Below are positions 8,280-17,246 of a stretch of 30,390 nucleotides of DNA, one piece after another. This DNA comes from Actinomycetes bacterium (GTDB taxonomy: Bacteria; Actinomycetota; Acidimicrobiia; Acidimicrobiales; RAAP-2). Each line of letters starts with the position of its first letter. Within the stretch, counting starts at the first letter, position 1. The notes beneath the pieces are model-generated. The model was not told the origin of the DNA, did no database searches, and worked only from the letters and a program-made list of their open reading frames with translations. The translations under genes were made by a program, and so were the position numbers. The DNA is taken from NCBI GenBank assembly GCA_021784205.1, contig JAJXTB010000018.1, forward strand, positions 1-30,390. Reading direction: 5' to 3'.

Positions 8280-8881
8280 CCTGGCAGCCCTTTGACGTCG
8301 CGGACTGCGATCCGAGCCCCTTCGTGCAGTTTCGTCGCTGGTACGACGAGGCGGAACCGGTCATGGCCGAGCGCGAGGCAGTCGCCCTCGTCACCGCCAC
8401 CCCCGACGGTCGTCCCAGCGCGCGCATGGTGCTGCTGCGCCGACTGGGCGAGGACTCCTTTGGCTGGTACACGAACTACGAGTCACGCAAGGGTACTGAG
8501 CTCGCGGCCAATCCCCGCGCCGCTCTCTTGTGGTACTGCGAGCCCCTGGGTCGCCAGATCCGCATCGAGGGTGCCGTCACACGCTCCTCACCCGAGGACT
8601 CAGACGCCTACTTCGCCTCTCGCGCGCGACGCAGCCAGATCGGCGCGCACGCGAGCCACCAGTCCCACCCCCTGGTCTCGCGCGCGGCCTTAGAAGCCCG
8701 CGTCGAGCTGCTCGAGGCCGAGTACGAGGGTCGTGAGGTTCCCCGGCCCGCGAACTGGGGCGGCTACGTGCTGAACCCGGACGCCGTCGAGTTCTGGCAG
8801 CACCGCGAGAACCGACTCCACGACCGGGTGATCTACTCGCTCGTCAACGGTGTCTGGCGCTACGAGCGCTACGCGCCCTAG
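8276..8881 (+). CDS. pdxH: Pyridoxamine/pyridoxine 5'-phosphate oxidase
   Basis: PdxH is an FMN enzyme that oxidises pyridoxamine or pyridoxine phosphate to pyridoxal phosphate, the cofactor used for example by Alr upstream. With the GTG start overlapping tsaD the protein has 201 residues. FMN- and substrate-binding motifs are visible: SARMVLLRR, GWYTNYESRKG, WYCEPLGRQIRIEG, SHQSHPL, and the C-terminal GGYVLNPDAVEFWQ followed by RLHDR. The usual RLAP C-terminus is replaced by RYAP. Its TAG stop lies in the same CTAG palindrome as the stop of the opposing MFS gene, so the two genes overlap tail-to-tail by 4 bases. Confidence 0.95.
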   Translation: MTWQPFDVADCDPSPFVQFRRWYDEAEPVMAEREAVALVTATPDGRPSARMVLLRRLGEDSFGWYTNYESRKGTELAANPRAALLWYCEPLGRQIRIEGAVTRSSPEDSDAYFASRARRSQIGAHASHQSHPLVSRAALEARVELLEAEYEGREVPRPANWGGYVLNPDAVEFWQHRENRLHDRVIYSLVNGVWRYERYAP

Positions 8882-10116
8882 AGCGCCTCTCGCCGGTGGG
8901 CGCTGCGCGCGTTGGCGAGCGCGAAGGGGCCAAGCAGGGCGATGGCGATCGTCGCTACCACGCCGGCGATCTGAAAGACGGTACGCGGCGCGACCAGGGT
9001 CAACAGCAGTCCGCCGAGCACCGTCGAGCTCAGCTCGCCACTGGTAAAGACCGCGTTCACTGCGGCGAACATGCGCCCGCGGATCTCTTCGGGCGTGCGC
9101 ACCGTGAAGAGCGTGAAGGCCGCCACGTTGGCCACACCCACGGCCGATCCGGCCACGATCATGAGTGGATAGACCCACCCGATGCTCTCGACCAGGCCCA
9201 CCGCGCCGATCGCGAGGGCGGTGATGCCGATGGCGATCAGCAGGGCGCGCGCCAGGCGAACCGGCGACTGGTCGAGTCGCTGCGCGCCGAGCGAGCCCAG
9301 GATCGTACCCATCCCGAAGCTCGCGCCGATGGCCCCGTAGAGGGTGGCCGAGGCGTGCAGGGTTCGAGTGGCGAAGAAGACCTCGGCGACGTTCACCATC
9401 ACGACCGTGGCCATGAAGATGAACACCATGATCACGATCGGCCGCAGCAGGCGGTCGGCGAAGATGTGGCGAAGTCCCGCCGTCATCTGGGGGTGCTCGC
9501 GTACGCCAGACTCGTTGGGGCGCCGCTCGCGTCGAATCGCCGCGGTACCGATCGCTCCCAGGGCGAAGCTCGCCGCGTCGATGTAGAGCGGCCAGGACTG
9601 GCCGGTCCAGCCCACGAGGAGTCCGCCGAGGATCGGCCCGGCCACCGTGGCCGCCCCCTGGACGCCTTGCATCAGTCCCTGGGCGTGGCCGACGTTCTCG
9701 TCGCCGGAGATCGCGACCATGAGAGCGCCGTATCCGGGCATGGAGAAGGAGACGGCGACGCTCAGTAGCGCGGCCAGGCCCAGCGTGGCGCCGAGGGAGT
9801 GCCAGTAGCCGATACCCACGCACACCAGGGCTTCGAACACGCTCAAGGCGACCAGGAGAGGCTTGGCGCGCACGCGGTCGACCACGTGGCCCGCCACCGG
9901 GGCCAGAACGACGAGGGGCAGAGCGCTCGCGATCGAGAGCGCGGCGATCTCCCAGGGATGGTCCTGGGGGGCGATGCGCAAGTAGAGCGCCACCAGGGCG
10001 ATGTTGTCGCCGAGGAACGACCCGCCGCGCAGGGCCGCGAGCAGGCGCAGGTCGCGGCGTTGTCCGCTCGACATCGTCGTCGGTGCGCCCGCGCGCGAGT
10101 GTTCCATGGAGGCCAT
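8878..10116 (-). CDS. MFS transporter, EntS/MFS_3-like
   Basis: A 412-residue integral membrane protein with about 12 hydrophobic segments in two halves, typical of the major facilitator superfamily. The loop VAGHVVDRVRAKPLL between early helices corresponds to the MFS cytoplasmic motif A. The middle loop around residues 195-215 (IRRERRPNESGVREH) is charged, and the second half contains VRTPEEIRGRMFAAVNAVFTSGELSS, a pattern seen in the EntS/TetV-like exporters. Substrate is unknown; drug or siderophore export are family possibilities only. The start is uncertain: ATG 10116 gives the longest frame, ATG 10107 is in frame, and neither has a clear ribosome-binding site. It converges with pdxH and diverges from groES across 182 bp. 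Confidence 0.85.
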   Translation of the reverse strand: MASMEHSRAGAPTTMSSGQRRDLRLLAALRGGSFLGDNIALVALYLRIAPQDHPWEIAALSIASALPLVVLAPVAGHVVDRVRAKPLLVALSVFEALVCVGIGYWHSLGATLGLAALLSVAVSFSMPGYGALMVAISGDENVGHAQGLMQGVQGAATVAGPILGGLLVGWTGQSWPLYIDAASFALGAIGTAAIRRERRPNESGVREHPQMTAGLRHIFADRLLRPIVIMVFIFMATVVMVNVAEVFFATRTLHASATLYGAIGASFGMGTILGSLGAQRLDQSPVRLARALLIAIGITALAIGAVGLVESIGWVYPLMIVAGSAVGVANVAAFTLFTVRTPEEIRGRMFAAVNAVFTSGELSSTVLGGLLLTLVAPRTVFQIAGVVATIAIALLGPFALANARSAHRREAL

Positions 10117-10222
10117 GCTACGAAGTGCCGGCGACCGTTTCGATCAGGGAGAACCCTGACAGCGTGTCGAGTGGCGACTCTGAGCGCCGCACGGACCGCG
10201 TCGAGGGCCGGATTGGCGGGCG

Positions 10223-10249
10223 TTGGCACTCGTGGCAGCGGGCTGCTAA
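10223..10249 (+). promoter_or_regulatory. CIRCE element 1 (HrcA operator), upstream copy
   Basis: TTGGCACTC, nine bases, then GGCTGCTAA. Against the CIRCE consensus TTAGCACTC-N9-GAGTGCTAA the left arm differs at one position and the right arm at two; spacing is exact. CIRCE is bound by the heat-shock repressor HrcA. The left arm also reads TTGGCA, a plausible -35, with a weak -10 (GCTAAA, 10245-10250) 16 bases on, so the operator may cover the promoter itself. Confidence 0.75.
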
Positions 10250-10250
10250 A

Positions 10251-10277
10251 TTGGCAGTCACAAGTTTCGAGTGCTAA
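10251..10277 (+). promoter_or_regulatory. CIRCE element 2 (HrcA operator), promoter-proximal copy
   Basis: TTGGCAGTC, nine bases, then GAGTGCTAA. The right arm is a perfect CIRCE half-site and the left arm differs from consensus at two positions. It begins one base after the first CIRCE, so the two operators are in tandem with a 28-bp repeat distance. It ends 21 bases before the groES ATG and just upstream of the ribosome-binding site AGGAGG (10284-10289). Confidence 0.88.
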
Positions 10278-10298
10278 TCGCACAGGAGGCAATACACC

Positions 10299-10592
10299 AT
10301 GAACCTGCACCCGCTAGAAGACCGCATCGTGGTCCGACCGAACGTCGCTGAGGCCACGACGGCGTCGGGCCTGGTCATTCCGGACACCGCTAAGGAGAAG
10401 CCCCAGCAGGGCGAAGTCCTCGCGGTGGGCCCGGGACGTCGCGCCGAGACCTCCGGCGAGGTCATCCCCACCGGCGTCGCGGTCGGCGACACGGTCGTCT
10501 ACTCGAAGTACGGCGGCACCGAGATCACCGTCGACGGCGAGGACCTGCTCATCTTGTCGAGTCGCGACGTGCTCGCGACGATCACGAAGTAG
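10299..10592 (+). CDS. groES: Co-chaperonin GroES
   Basis: GroES is the heptameric lid of the chaperonin GroEL. The 97-residue protein reads [15 protein letters not shown] at the start, has the mobile loop region [29 protein letters not shown], then [32 protein letters not shown], and is full length for the family. The ATG has a strong Shine-Dalgarno AGGAGG nine bases upstream. Two CIRCE operators precede it, so it is expected to be heat-inducible through HrcA. Six bases separate it from groEL. Confidence 0.98.
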   Translation: MNLHPLEDRIVVRPNVAEATTASGLVIPDTAKEKPQQGEVLAVGPGRRAETSGEVIPTGVAVGDTVVYSKYGGTEITVDGEDLLILSSRDVLATITK

Positions 10593-12227
<1,635 letters not shown>

Positions 12228-12243
12228 CCGTCGTTCGTGACAC

Positions 12244-12276
12244 AAAAAGGCCGGGCCGCGAGGCCCGGCCTTTTTT
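12244..12276 (+). terminator. Rho-independent terminator of groES-groEL
   Basis: A perfect 9-bp G/C stem, GGCCGGGCC (12249-12257) and GGCCCGGCC (12262-12270), closes a GCGA loop and is followed by six T residues. An A5 tract (12244-12248) lies before it, so the stem can extend with A-U pairs and the element could also work from the other strand. It starts 16 bases after the groEL stop. Confidence 0.95.
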
Positions 12277-12302
12277 GTGCATGTCACACGCCAGACCTAG
12301 CG

Positions 12303-12333
12303 TTGCCGTGTCTCGAGACGCGTGCGATATAAC
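12303..12333 (+). promoter_or_regulatory. Candidate promoter with palindromic operator for the TetR gene
   Basis: A TATAAC hexamer (12328-12333) resembles a -10 box, and TTGCCG (12303-12308) 19 bases upstream is a poor -35. Between them lies the perfect 10-bp palindrome GTCTCGAGAC (12310-12319), which extends by two more pairs (CG/CG) across one mismatch. A palindrome inside the promoter spacer of a TetR gene is the usual place for an autoregulatory operator. This is inference from position and symmetry only. Confidence 0.4.
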
Positions 12334-12361
12334 TGTTGAGGCCCTTCGAAGGAGATCGTGA

Positions 12362-13132
12362 ATGCGCAAGGATTCAGAGACCCGTCAGCGAATACTCGAT
12401 GTCACGATCGCGGCCATTGAAAAGGACGGCTCGCGCAACGTTCGCATCGCCGAGGTGGCGAACCGCTCGAGGGTGGGCGTGCCGACCATCTACTATCACT
12501 TCGAGTCACGCACCCAGCTCATCGCCGAGGCCCAGATGGCCATCTATCTGCGCATGACCCAGTCGTTGCACGTCCACCAGCCCCGCATCCTGGCCGCACT
12601 CGCCGGCGACGACCGCGAGGCCTTTCTTAACGCGCTGGGCGAGAACACCGAGATGGCCTGGCAGATGGGCCAGCTCGACGAGAAGTGGGGAATCGTGAAA
12701 CTCCTGCTCGACGTGTGGAGCCAGCCCAAGGTCCGCGACCAGTTCTGCGAGATGCTCGACGTGCAGTTCGAGCGCTGGAACGACGCGATGGAGCACGCCA
12801 AGGACCTGGGCTGGATCGACCCGCGAGTCGATTCCCGCACGCTGGTGGCCACGTTCTGGGCCGCTTCGATCGGCCAAGTGATCACGTCGAACTCGCCGCA
12901 CTTCAACCCGAGTCCGGCCGACGTGCGCGCCTTCTTCGAGCTGGCGATGGGCGTGGACCGGGTCGATCGATCAGACGCCTTCGGGGCCGTCCTCCGCTTC
13001 GACAGCCACGTGGGGCACGATGGAATCGAGCCAGCGGGGCATCCACCAGTTGGCCTTGCCGATGAAGTGCATCAGCGCGGGCACCAACACAGTGCGCAAG
13101 ATGAACGCGTCCATCAGAACCGCACCACCTAG
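12362..13132 (+). CDS. TetR/AcrR-family transcriptional regulator with long C-terminal extension
   Basis: TetR proteins bind palindromic operators as dimers and release them on binding a ligand. The N-terminus ETRQRILDVTIAAIEKDGSRNVRIAEVANRSRVGVPTIYYHFESRTQLI is a typical TetR helix-turn-helix (about residues 6-56). The ligand domain follows to about residue 203 (FFELAMGVDRVDR). ATG 12362 has GAAGGAG seven bases upstream. The odd part is the last 50 or so residues, charged and His/Gln-rich. They are encoded entirely opposite the 3' end of the convergent MMPL gene, so the protein is 256 residues instead of the usual 190-210. Loss of an original stop codon is the simplest explanation. The MMPL transporter is a possible target. 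Confidence 0.85.
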   Translation: MRKDSETRQRILDVTIAAIEKDGSRNVRIAEVANRSRVGVPTIYYHFESRTQLIAEAQMAIYLRMTQSLHVHQPRILAALAGDDREAFLNALGENTEMAWQMGQLDEKWGIVKLLLDVWSQPKVRDQFCEMLDVQFERWNDAMEHAKDLGWIDPRVDSRTLVATFWAASIGQVITSNSPHFNPSPADVRAFFELAMGVDRVDRSDAFGAVLRFDSHVGHDGIEPAGHPPVGLADEVHQRGHQHSAQDERVHQNRTT

Positions 13133-15133
13133 TCCCACGCCGAACTCGGCGATGATGCGCTGTCCCCCGAAAGCGAAGGAGAAGAACACCGAGATCATGA
13201 TGAGGGCGGCGGCCGTGATGACGCGGCCCGTGTTGGCCTGGCCGCGCTGGATGGCCTCCTCGTTGTCGCCGGTGTTCACCCACTCTTCGTGCATGCGCGA
13301 GACCAGGAAGACCTGGTAGTCCATCGAGAGCCCGAAGAGGATCGCGATCATGATCACGGGCAGGAACGACTCGATCGGACCCGTGCCCGCTCCGAGCAGC
13401 GAGCTGCCCCAGCCCCACTGAAAAACCAGCACGAGCAGGCCGAAGGACGCCCCCGCGGCAAGCAGGTTCATGGCCGCGGCTACGAGGGGCACGAGAACGC
13501 TGCGAAAGGCCAGCATCAAGAGAAGGCTCCCGAGCAGGACGATGACCCCGATGAAGAGCGGCAGCTTCGAGCCCAGCACCGTGGCGAAGTCATCGAAGAT
13601 TGCCGTGATGCCCCCGACGTGGATCTGGGTGTGGCTCGTGGCGGTAGCGGCCGGGATGTAGTGGGTGCGTATCGCGGCGATGAGATTCGAGGTCGCCTGG
13701 TCCTGCGGACTCGAGGCGGGCACCACGGAGATGATCCCGACGCCGCTTCCCGGAATGACGATCGGCGGGCCCACACTGGCGACGTCGGGCGCGTGGACGA
13801 GTGAGGTGGCGAGCGTCGCGAGCGCCGTCGAGTCCGCGGGGCTCTTCACCGCGGCGACGATTGTCAGCGGCCCGTTGAAGCCGGGGCCGAACCCGGTGGC
13901 CAAGAGGTCGTAGGCCTGGCGGGTGGTTGATCCGGGCGGGTTCGACCCCTGGTCCGAGCTGCCCAGGTGCAGCGAGAAGAACGGTACCGCGATTATGACG
14001 ATCAGCGCCAGCGCCGCGAGGGAGAGCACGCGGGGGTGGCGCGAGACGAAGTGGGCCCAGCGCTGCCAGCCGCCGGCGACCACCGTCGGCTCGGGACCGT
14101 GCTCGGCGAGGGCGCGCCGCTCGCGTCGGCTCAGCACGCGGTGCTTTTGGAAGGCCAACAGCGACGGCAGCAGCGTCACGGAGGCGGCGATGGTGATCGC
14201 GACGGTCACCGTCGCCGAGACGGCAACGCCGTTGAGGAAGGACAGGCGCAGCACCAGCATGCCCAGTAGCGCGATGCACACGGTGGTGCCGGCGAAGAGC
14301 ACCGCGCGCCCCGAGGTGTTGATCGCGGTGACGATCGACTCCTCGACGTCGAGGCCGCGCTTTAAGTTCTGTCTCGCGCGGGTGACGATGAACAGGGCGT
14401 AGTCGATTCCCACGCCGAGACCAATTAGCGAGCCGAGGATCGGGGCGAACTGGGCGATGGTGAGGACGTGGCTCAGCAGCGTCGTGGCCGCGGTGGCCAC
14501 GCCAAGGGCGAAGATGGCCACTCCGAGTGGCAGGAGCATGGCGAGGAACGACCCGAAGGCGAAGAGCAGCACGAGGGCAGCGATGATGAGACCCACGAAC
14601 TCGCCGCGGCTCTGGGCGGGCTGGTCGAGCTGGCCGAAGGCGTTGCCGCCGAACTGCACCTCGAGGGTGGAGGAACGAATCGAAGAACCCACGGTCTCGA
14701 CCGCGCGGATCTGGGCGTTCGACAGTTTGAAGCCCGGCACCGCGAAGTGCACGACGGCGTAGGCGATTCTGCCGTCCTTGGAGACCTGGGTCGCCCCCAG
14801 GCAGGCCGCGCTGGTCGCACAGAACGGCGAGGTGACGCTCGCCACCTCGGGAAGTTTTGCCACCTTGGCGAGCATGGGCTCGATTGCCGCGCGCTGATCG
14901 GCGATGGTGCCGGACCGCGCGCGAAACACGATCTGGTCGGCGTCGCCGCCGAGGGACTTCACGTGTCCCAACAGCGCGAAGGCCTTCGACGAGTCGGTGC
15001 CGGGCAGGCTGAAGGAGTTGGAAAACGCGGTGCCGACACTCTGGGAGGCGATTGTGAGCCCGATGAAGAGCACGATCCAGGCGGTCAGCACGTACCAGCG
15101 GCGACGCACCGCGAGGCGGGCGAGGGACTTCAT
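12971..15133 (-). CDS. MMPL-family (RND superfamily) membrane transporter
   Basis: MMPL proteins are RND-type membrane transporters, in actinomycetes mostly exporters of lipids or lipophilic compounds driven by the proton gradient. The 720-residue protein starts MKSLARLAVRRRWYVLTAWIVLFIGL, a short basic stretch plus first membrane helix, followed by an extracytoplasmic loop with FSLPGTDSSKAFALL. It then has blocks of membrane helices with GLGVGIDYALFIVTR (about residue 240) and, in the second half, FGLSMDYQVFLVSRMHEEW, the paired MMPL signatures. ATG 15133 is chosen because CAGGAG lies six bases upstream; the frame stays open 65 codons further into the Nudix promoter side, but without conserved sequence. 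Its 3' end overlaps the TetR gene by 162 bp. Substrate unknown. Confidence 0.9.
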   Translation of the reverse strand: MKSLARLAVRRRWYVLTAWIVLFIGLTIASQSVGTAFSNSFSLPGTDSSKAFALLGHVKSLGGDADQIVFRARSGTIADQRAAIEPMLAKVAKLPEVASVTSPFCATSAACLGATQVSKDGRIAYAVVHFAVPGFKLSNAQIRAVETVGSSIRSSTLEVQFGGNAFGQLDQPAQSRGEFVGLIIAALVLLFAFGSFLAMLLPLGVAIFALGVATAATTLLSHVLTIAQFAPILGSLIGLGVGIDYALFIVTRARQNLKRGLDVEESIVTAINTSGRAVLFAGTTVCIALLGMLVLRLSFLNGVAVSATVTVAITIAASVTLLPSLLAFQKHRVLSRRERRALAEHGPEPTVVAGGWQRWAHFVSRHPRVLSLAALALIVIIAVPFFSLHLGSSDQGSNPPGSTTRQAYDLLATGFGPGFNGPLTIVAAVKSPADSTALATLATSLVHAPDVASVGPPIVIPGSGVGIISVVPASSPQDQATSNLIAAIRTHYIPAATATSHTQIHVGGITAIFDDFATVLGSKLPLFIGVIVLLGSLLLMLAFRSVLVPLVAAAMNLLAAGASFGLLVLVFQWGWGSSLLGAGTGPIESFLPVIMIAILFGLSMDYQVFLVSRMHEEWVNTGDNEEAIQRGQANTGRVITAAALIMISVFFSFAFGGQRIIAEFGVGLGGAVLMDAFILRTVLVPALMHFIGKANWWMPRWLDSIVPHVAVEAEDGPEGV

Positions 15134-15188
15134 GTGTGCTCCTGCAGGGGGACAGGGAGGCCCCGGTAGGGTCTCTTCGAGGGAAATA

Positions 15189-15207
15189 CCCCACCACTGT
15201 AGGGGGG
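15189..15207 (+). promoter_or_regulatory. Small inverted repeat over the Nudix ribosome-binding site
   Basis: In the 84-bp divergent gap between the MMPL gene (-) and the Nudix gene (+), CCCCAC (15189-15194) can pair with GT-GGGG (15199-15207, one bulged A) around a CACT loop. The right arm is the purine run AGGGGGG that would be the ribosome-binding site of the Nudix gene, ten bases before its ATG. It could be an operator for the divergent promoters or an RNA hairpin hiding the ribosome-binding site; it could also be chance. Confidence 0.25.
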
Positions 15208-15217
15208 AATAGCGCCG

Positions 15218-16009
15218 ATGCCTCTGGATGAGCCCCGCTTCGCCGGGCATCGCTACCCCCAGGTCATCCCGGCGCCCGACGAGATCCGCCCCGGAGGTCC
15301 CGCGCCCTGGAGCCATCTTGCGGCCCACGAGCGCAGCGGTCTCAGCTCGAGAGTCGTGCTGGAGCGCCTGCGCGCGGCGGGGCGCACCTTCGACGTGGCG
15401 GCGCTGCCCGGCGAGCCCAGTGAGCTAGCTGCGGTCGCCGACGTGCGCGAGCTCGCGATCACGCGCCGCTCGGCGGTGCTGGTCGCCCTTTTCGACGAGG
15501 ACGGCGAGGCGCACGTGATCCTCACGCGTCGCTCCTTCGCCCTGCGCTCCCATCGCGGAGAGATCGCCCTGCCTGGCGGTGCCAACGACCCCGGTGAGGA
15601 CCTCATCGACACGGCTCTGCGCGAAGCCTACGAGGAGGTGGGCCTCGAGAGGTCCCTGGTCAGGCCGGTGGGCTGGCTGAGCCCGCTCGTCACCTTCGCC
15701 TCCGCCTCGGCTATCTGGCCCGTTGTGGCGCACCTCGAAGCTCGTCCGGAGTTGGTGGCCGACCCGGCCGAGGTCGATCGCGTCTTCACGGTGGCCCTGG
15801 CGGATCTGGCCCAAGAGGGTGCCTTCATCGAGGAGCGCTGGCGTCGTGTTGAGAGGCGGCCCGGCTCCGACGACGACGGGTTCTTCCCTCTGTACTTCTA
15901 CCGGGTGCCCGAGGACGTGATCTGGGGCGCGACGGCGCGCGTGTTGACCGAGCTGTTGTGCGTGGCCCTTGACGTGGAGTGGCCCGAGGAGGGTCGACGC
16001 TGGACGTGA
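15218..16009 (+). CDS. Nudix hydrolase, CoA-pyrophosphatase (NudL/YeaB) type
   Basis: Proteins of this group cleave the pyrophosphate of CoA and related nucleotides. The 263-residue protein has the upstream family signature LTRRSFALRSHRGEIALPGG (about 102-121) and a perfect Nudix box GX5EX7REUXEEXGU at residues 121-143, followed by a beta-rich domain with the YFYRVPEDVIWGATARVL segment seen in CoA pyrophosphatases. An N-terminal stretch of about 80 residues, proline- and arginine-rich, precedes the catalytic domain and is longer than in E. coli NudL; its role is unknown. It is divergent from MMPL and 73 bp upstream of guaB3. CoA is the likely substrate by family, not proven. Confidence 0.85.
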   Translation: MPLDEPRFAGHRYPQVIPAPDEIRPGGPAPWSHLAAHERSGLSSRVVLERLRAAGRTFDVAALPGEPSELAAVADVRELAITRRSAVLVALFDEDGEAHVILTRRSFALRSHRGEIALPGGANDPGEDLIDTALREAYEEVGLERSLVRPVGWLSPLVTFASASAIWPVVAHLEARPELVADPAEVDRVFTVALADLAQEGAFIEERWRRVERRPGSDDDGFFPLYFYRVPEDVIWGATARVLTELLCVALDVEWPEEGRRWT

Positions 16010-16012
16010 CCC

Positions 16013-16041
16013 GTAGAACGTCGTGGCGTGTCCGGTAGATT
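16013..16041 (+). promoter_or_regulatory. Weak candidate promoter for guaB3-guaA-pcrA
   Basis: TAGATT (16036-16041) fits the actinobacterial -10 pattern TANNNT. GTAGAA (16013-16018) stands 17 bases upstream in the -35 place but matches poorly. The 73-bp gap between the Nudix and guaB3 genes has no other better candidate and no terminator-like hairpin, so read-through from the Nudix gene is also possible. Confidence 0.3.
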
Positions 16042-16082
16042 GGTGGCTACGCAGTCGTCAGACGCGTGTCGCGGAGGTCACC

Positions 16083-17246
16083 ATGGCGGAAGTAGAAATC
16101 GGCATTTTCAAATCGGCGCGTCAGGCGTACGGTTTCGACGACATCGCCATTGTGCCCTCACGTCGCACGCGCGACCCCGAGGACGTGGACATCTCCTGGC
16201 AGATCGACGCCTATAAGTTCGAGATCCCGGTGCTGGGTTCGGCCATGGACGGGGCCATCTCGCCCACCACGGCGATCCTGATGGGACGCCTGGGCGGACT
16301 CGGGGTGCTGAACCTCGAGGGCCTCTGGACCCGCTACGAGGACCCGACACCTCTCTTTGAAGAGATCGGCGAGCTCGACAACGACAAGGCCACCGCGCGC
16401 ATGCAGCAGATGTATCTCGAGCCGATCAAGCTCGAGCTGGTCGCTGAGCGCATCAAGCAGATGAAGGACGCGGGCATCGTGACGTCCGCCTCGGTGACCC
16501 CTCAGCGCACCGACTGGATGGCGAAGACCATCGCCGACTCGGGCCTCGACATCCTGGTGATCCAGGGCACCGTCGTCTCGGCCGAGCACGTTTCGAAGAC
16601 CTCCGAGCCGCTGAATCTGAAGAAGTTCATCCGCGAGTTTGAGATCCCGACCATCGTCGGCGGCTGCGCGAGCTATCAGGCGGCCCTGCACCTCATGCGC
16701 ACGGGCGCGGCCGGCGTGCTGGTCGGCGTGGGCCCGGGCAACGCGTGCACCTCGCGCGCGGTGCTCGGCATCGGCGTGCCCCAGGCGACAGCCATTGCCG
16801 ACGTGGCGGGCGCTCGCATGCGCCACCTGGACGAAACCGGCGTCTACGTCCACGTGATCGCTGACGGCGGCATGTCCAAGGGGGGCGACATCGCTAAGGC
16901 CATCGCCTGTGGGGCGGACGCCGTGATGATCGGCTCGCCTCTCACGAGCGCGCTTGAGGCTCCGGCCAAGGGCTATCACTGGGGGATGGCGACGTTTCAT
17001 CCCACCCTGCCGCGCGGCACGAGGGTCAAGACCCAGGTGCGCGGCACGCTCGAGGAGATCCTCTTGGGACCGGCGCACGAGAACGACGGACGTCTCAACC
17101 TGATGGGGGCCCTTCGCACCTCGATGGCCACCTGCGGTTATGAGACCTTAAAGGAGTTCCAGAAGGCCGAGATCATGCTCGCGCCGTCGCTGCAGACCGA
17201 GGGCAAGGCGCTCCAGCGCTCCCAGGGCGTGGGCATGGGCCATTGA
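16083..17246 (+). CDS. guaB3: GuaB3-type IMP dehydrogenase family protein
   Basis: GuaB3 proteins are short relatives of IMP dehydrogenase/GMP reductase, common in actinomycetes. The 387-residue protein has a (beta/alpha)8 barrel and no CBS pair. The catalytic loop reads [21 protein letters not shown] with the thioimidate Cys at 222, preceded by [15 protein letters not shown] and followed by [31 protein letters not shown], the phosphate-binding part. ATG 16083 is chosen because GGAGG lies five bases upstream; the in-frame extension back to 16023 is not conserved. It overlaps guaA by 4 bases (TTGA). In other actinomycetes the classical IMPDH (guaB2) usually lies directly upstream; here the Nudix gene takes that place. 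Whether this protein oxidises IMP in vivo is not shown by the sequence. Confidence 0.93.
   Translation: MAEVEIGIFKSARQAYGFDDIAIVPSRRTRDPEDVDISWQIDAYKFEIPVLGSAMDGAISPTTAILMGRLGGLGVLNLEGLWTRYEDPTPLFEEIGELDNDKATARMQQMYLEPIKLELVAERIKQMKDAGIVTSASVTPQRTDWMAKTIADSGLDILVIQGTVVSAEHVSKTSEPLNLKKFIREFEIPTIVGGCASYQAALHLMRTGAAGVLVGVGPGNACTSRAVLGIGVPQATAIADVAGARMRHLDETGVYVHVIADGGMSKGGDIAKAIACGADAVMIGSPLTSALEAPAKGYHWGMATFHPTLPRGTRVKTQVRGTLEEILLGPAHENDGRLNLMGALRTSMATCGYETLKEFQKAEIMLAPSLQTEGKALQRSQGVGMGH

Noticed and set aside
15134..15328. 65-codon N-terminal extension of the MMPL protein
   Set aside because: The extension overlaps the Nudix gene start on the other strand, is not MMPL-like, and a good ribosome-binding site precedes ATG 15133.
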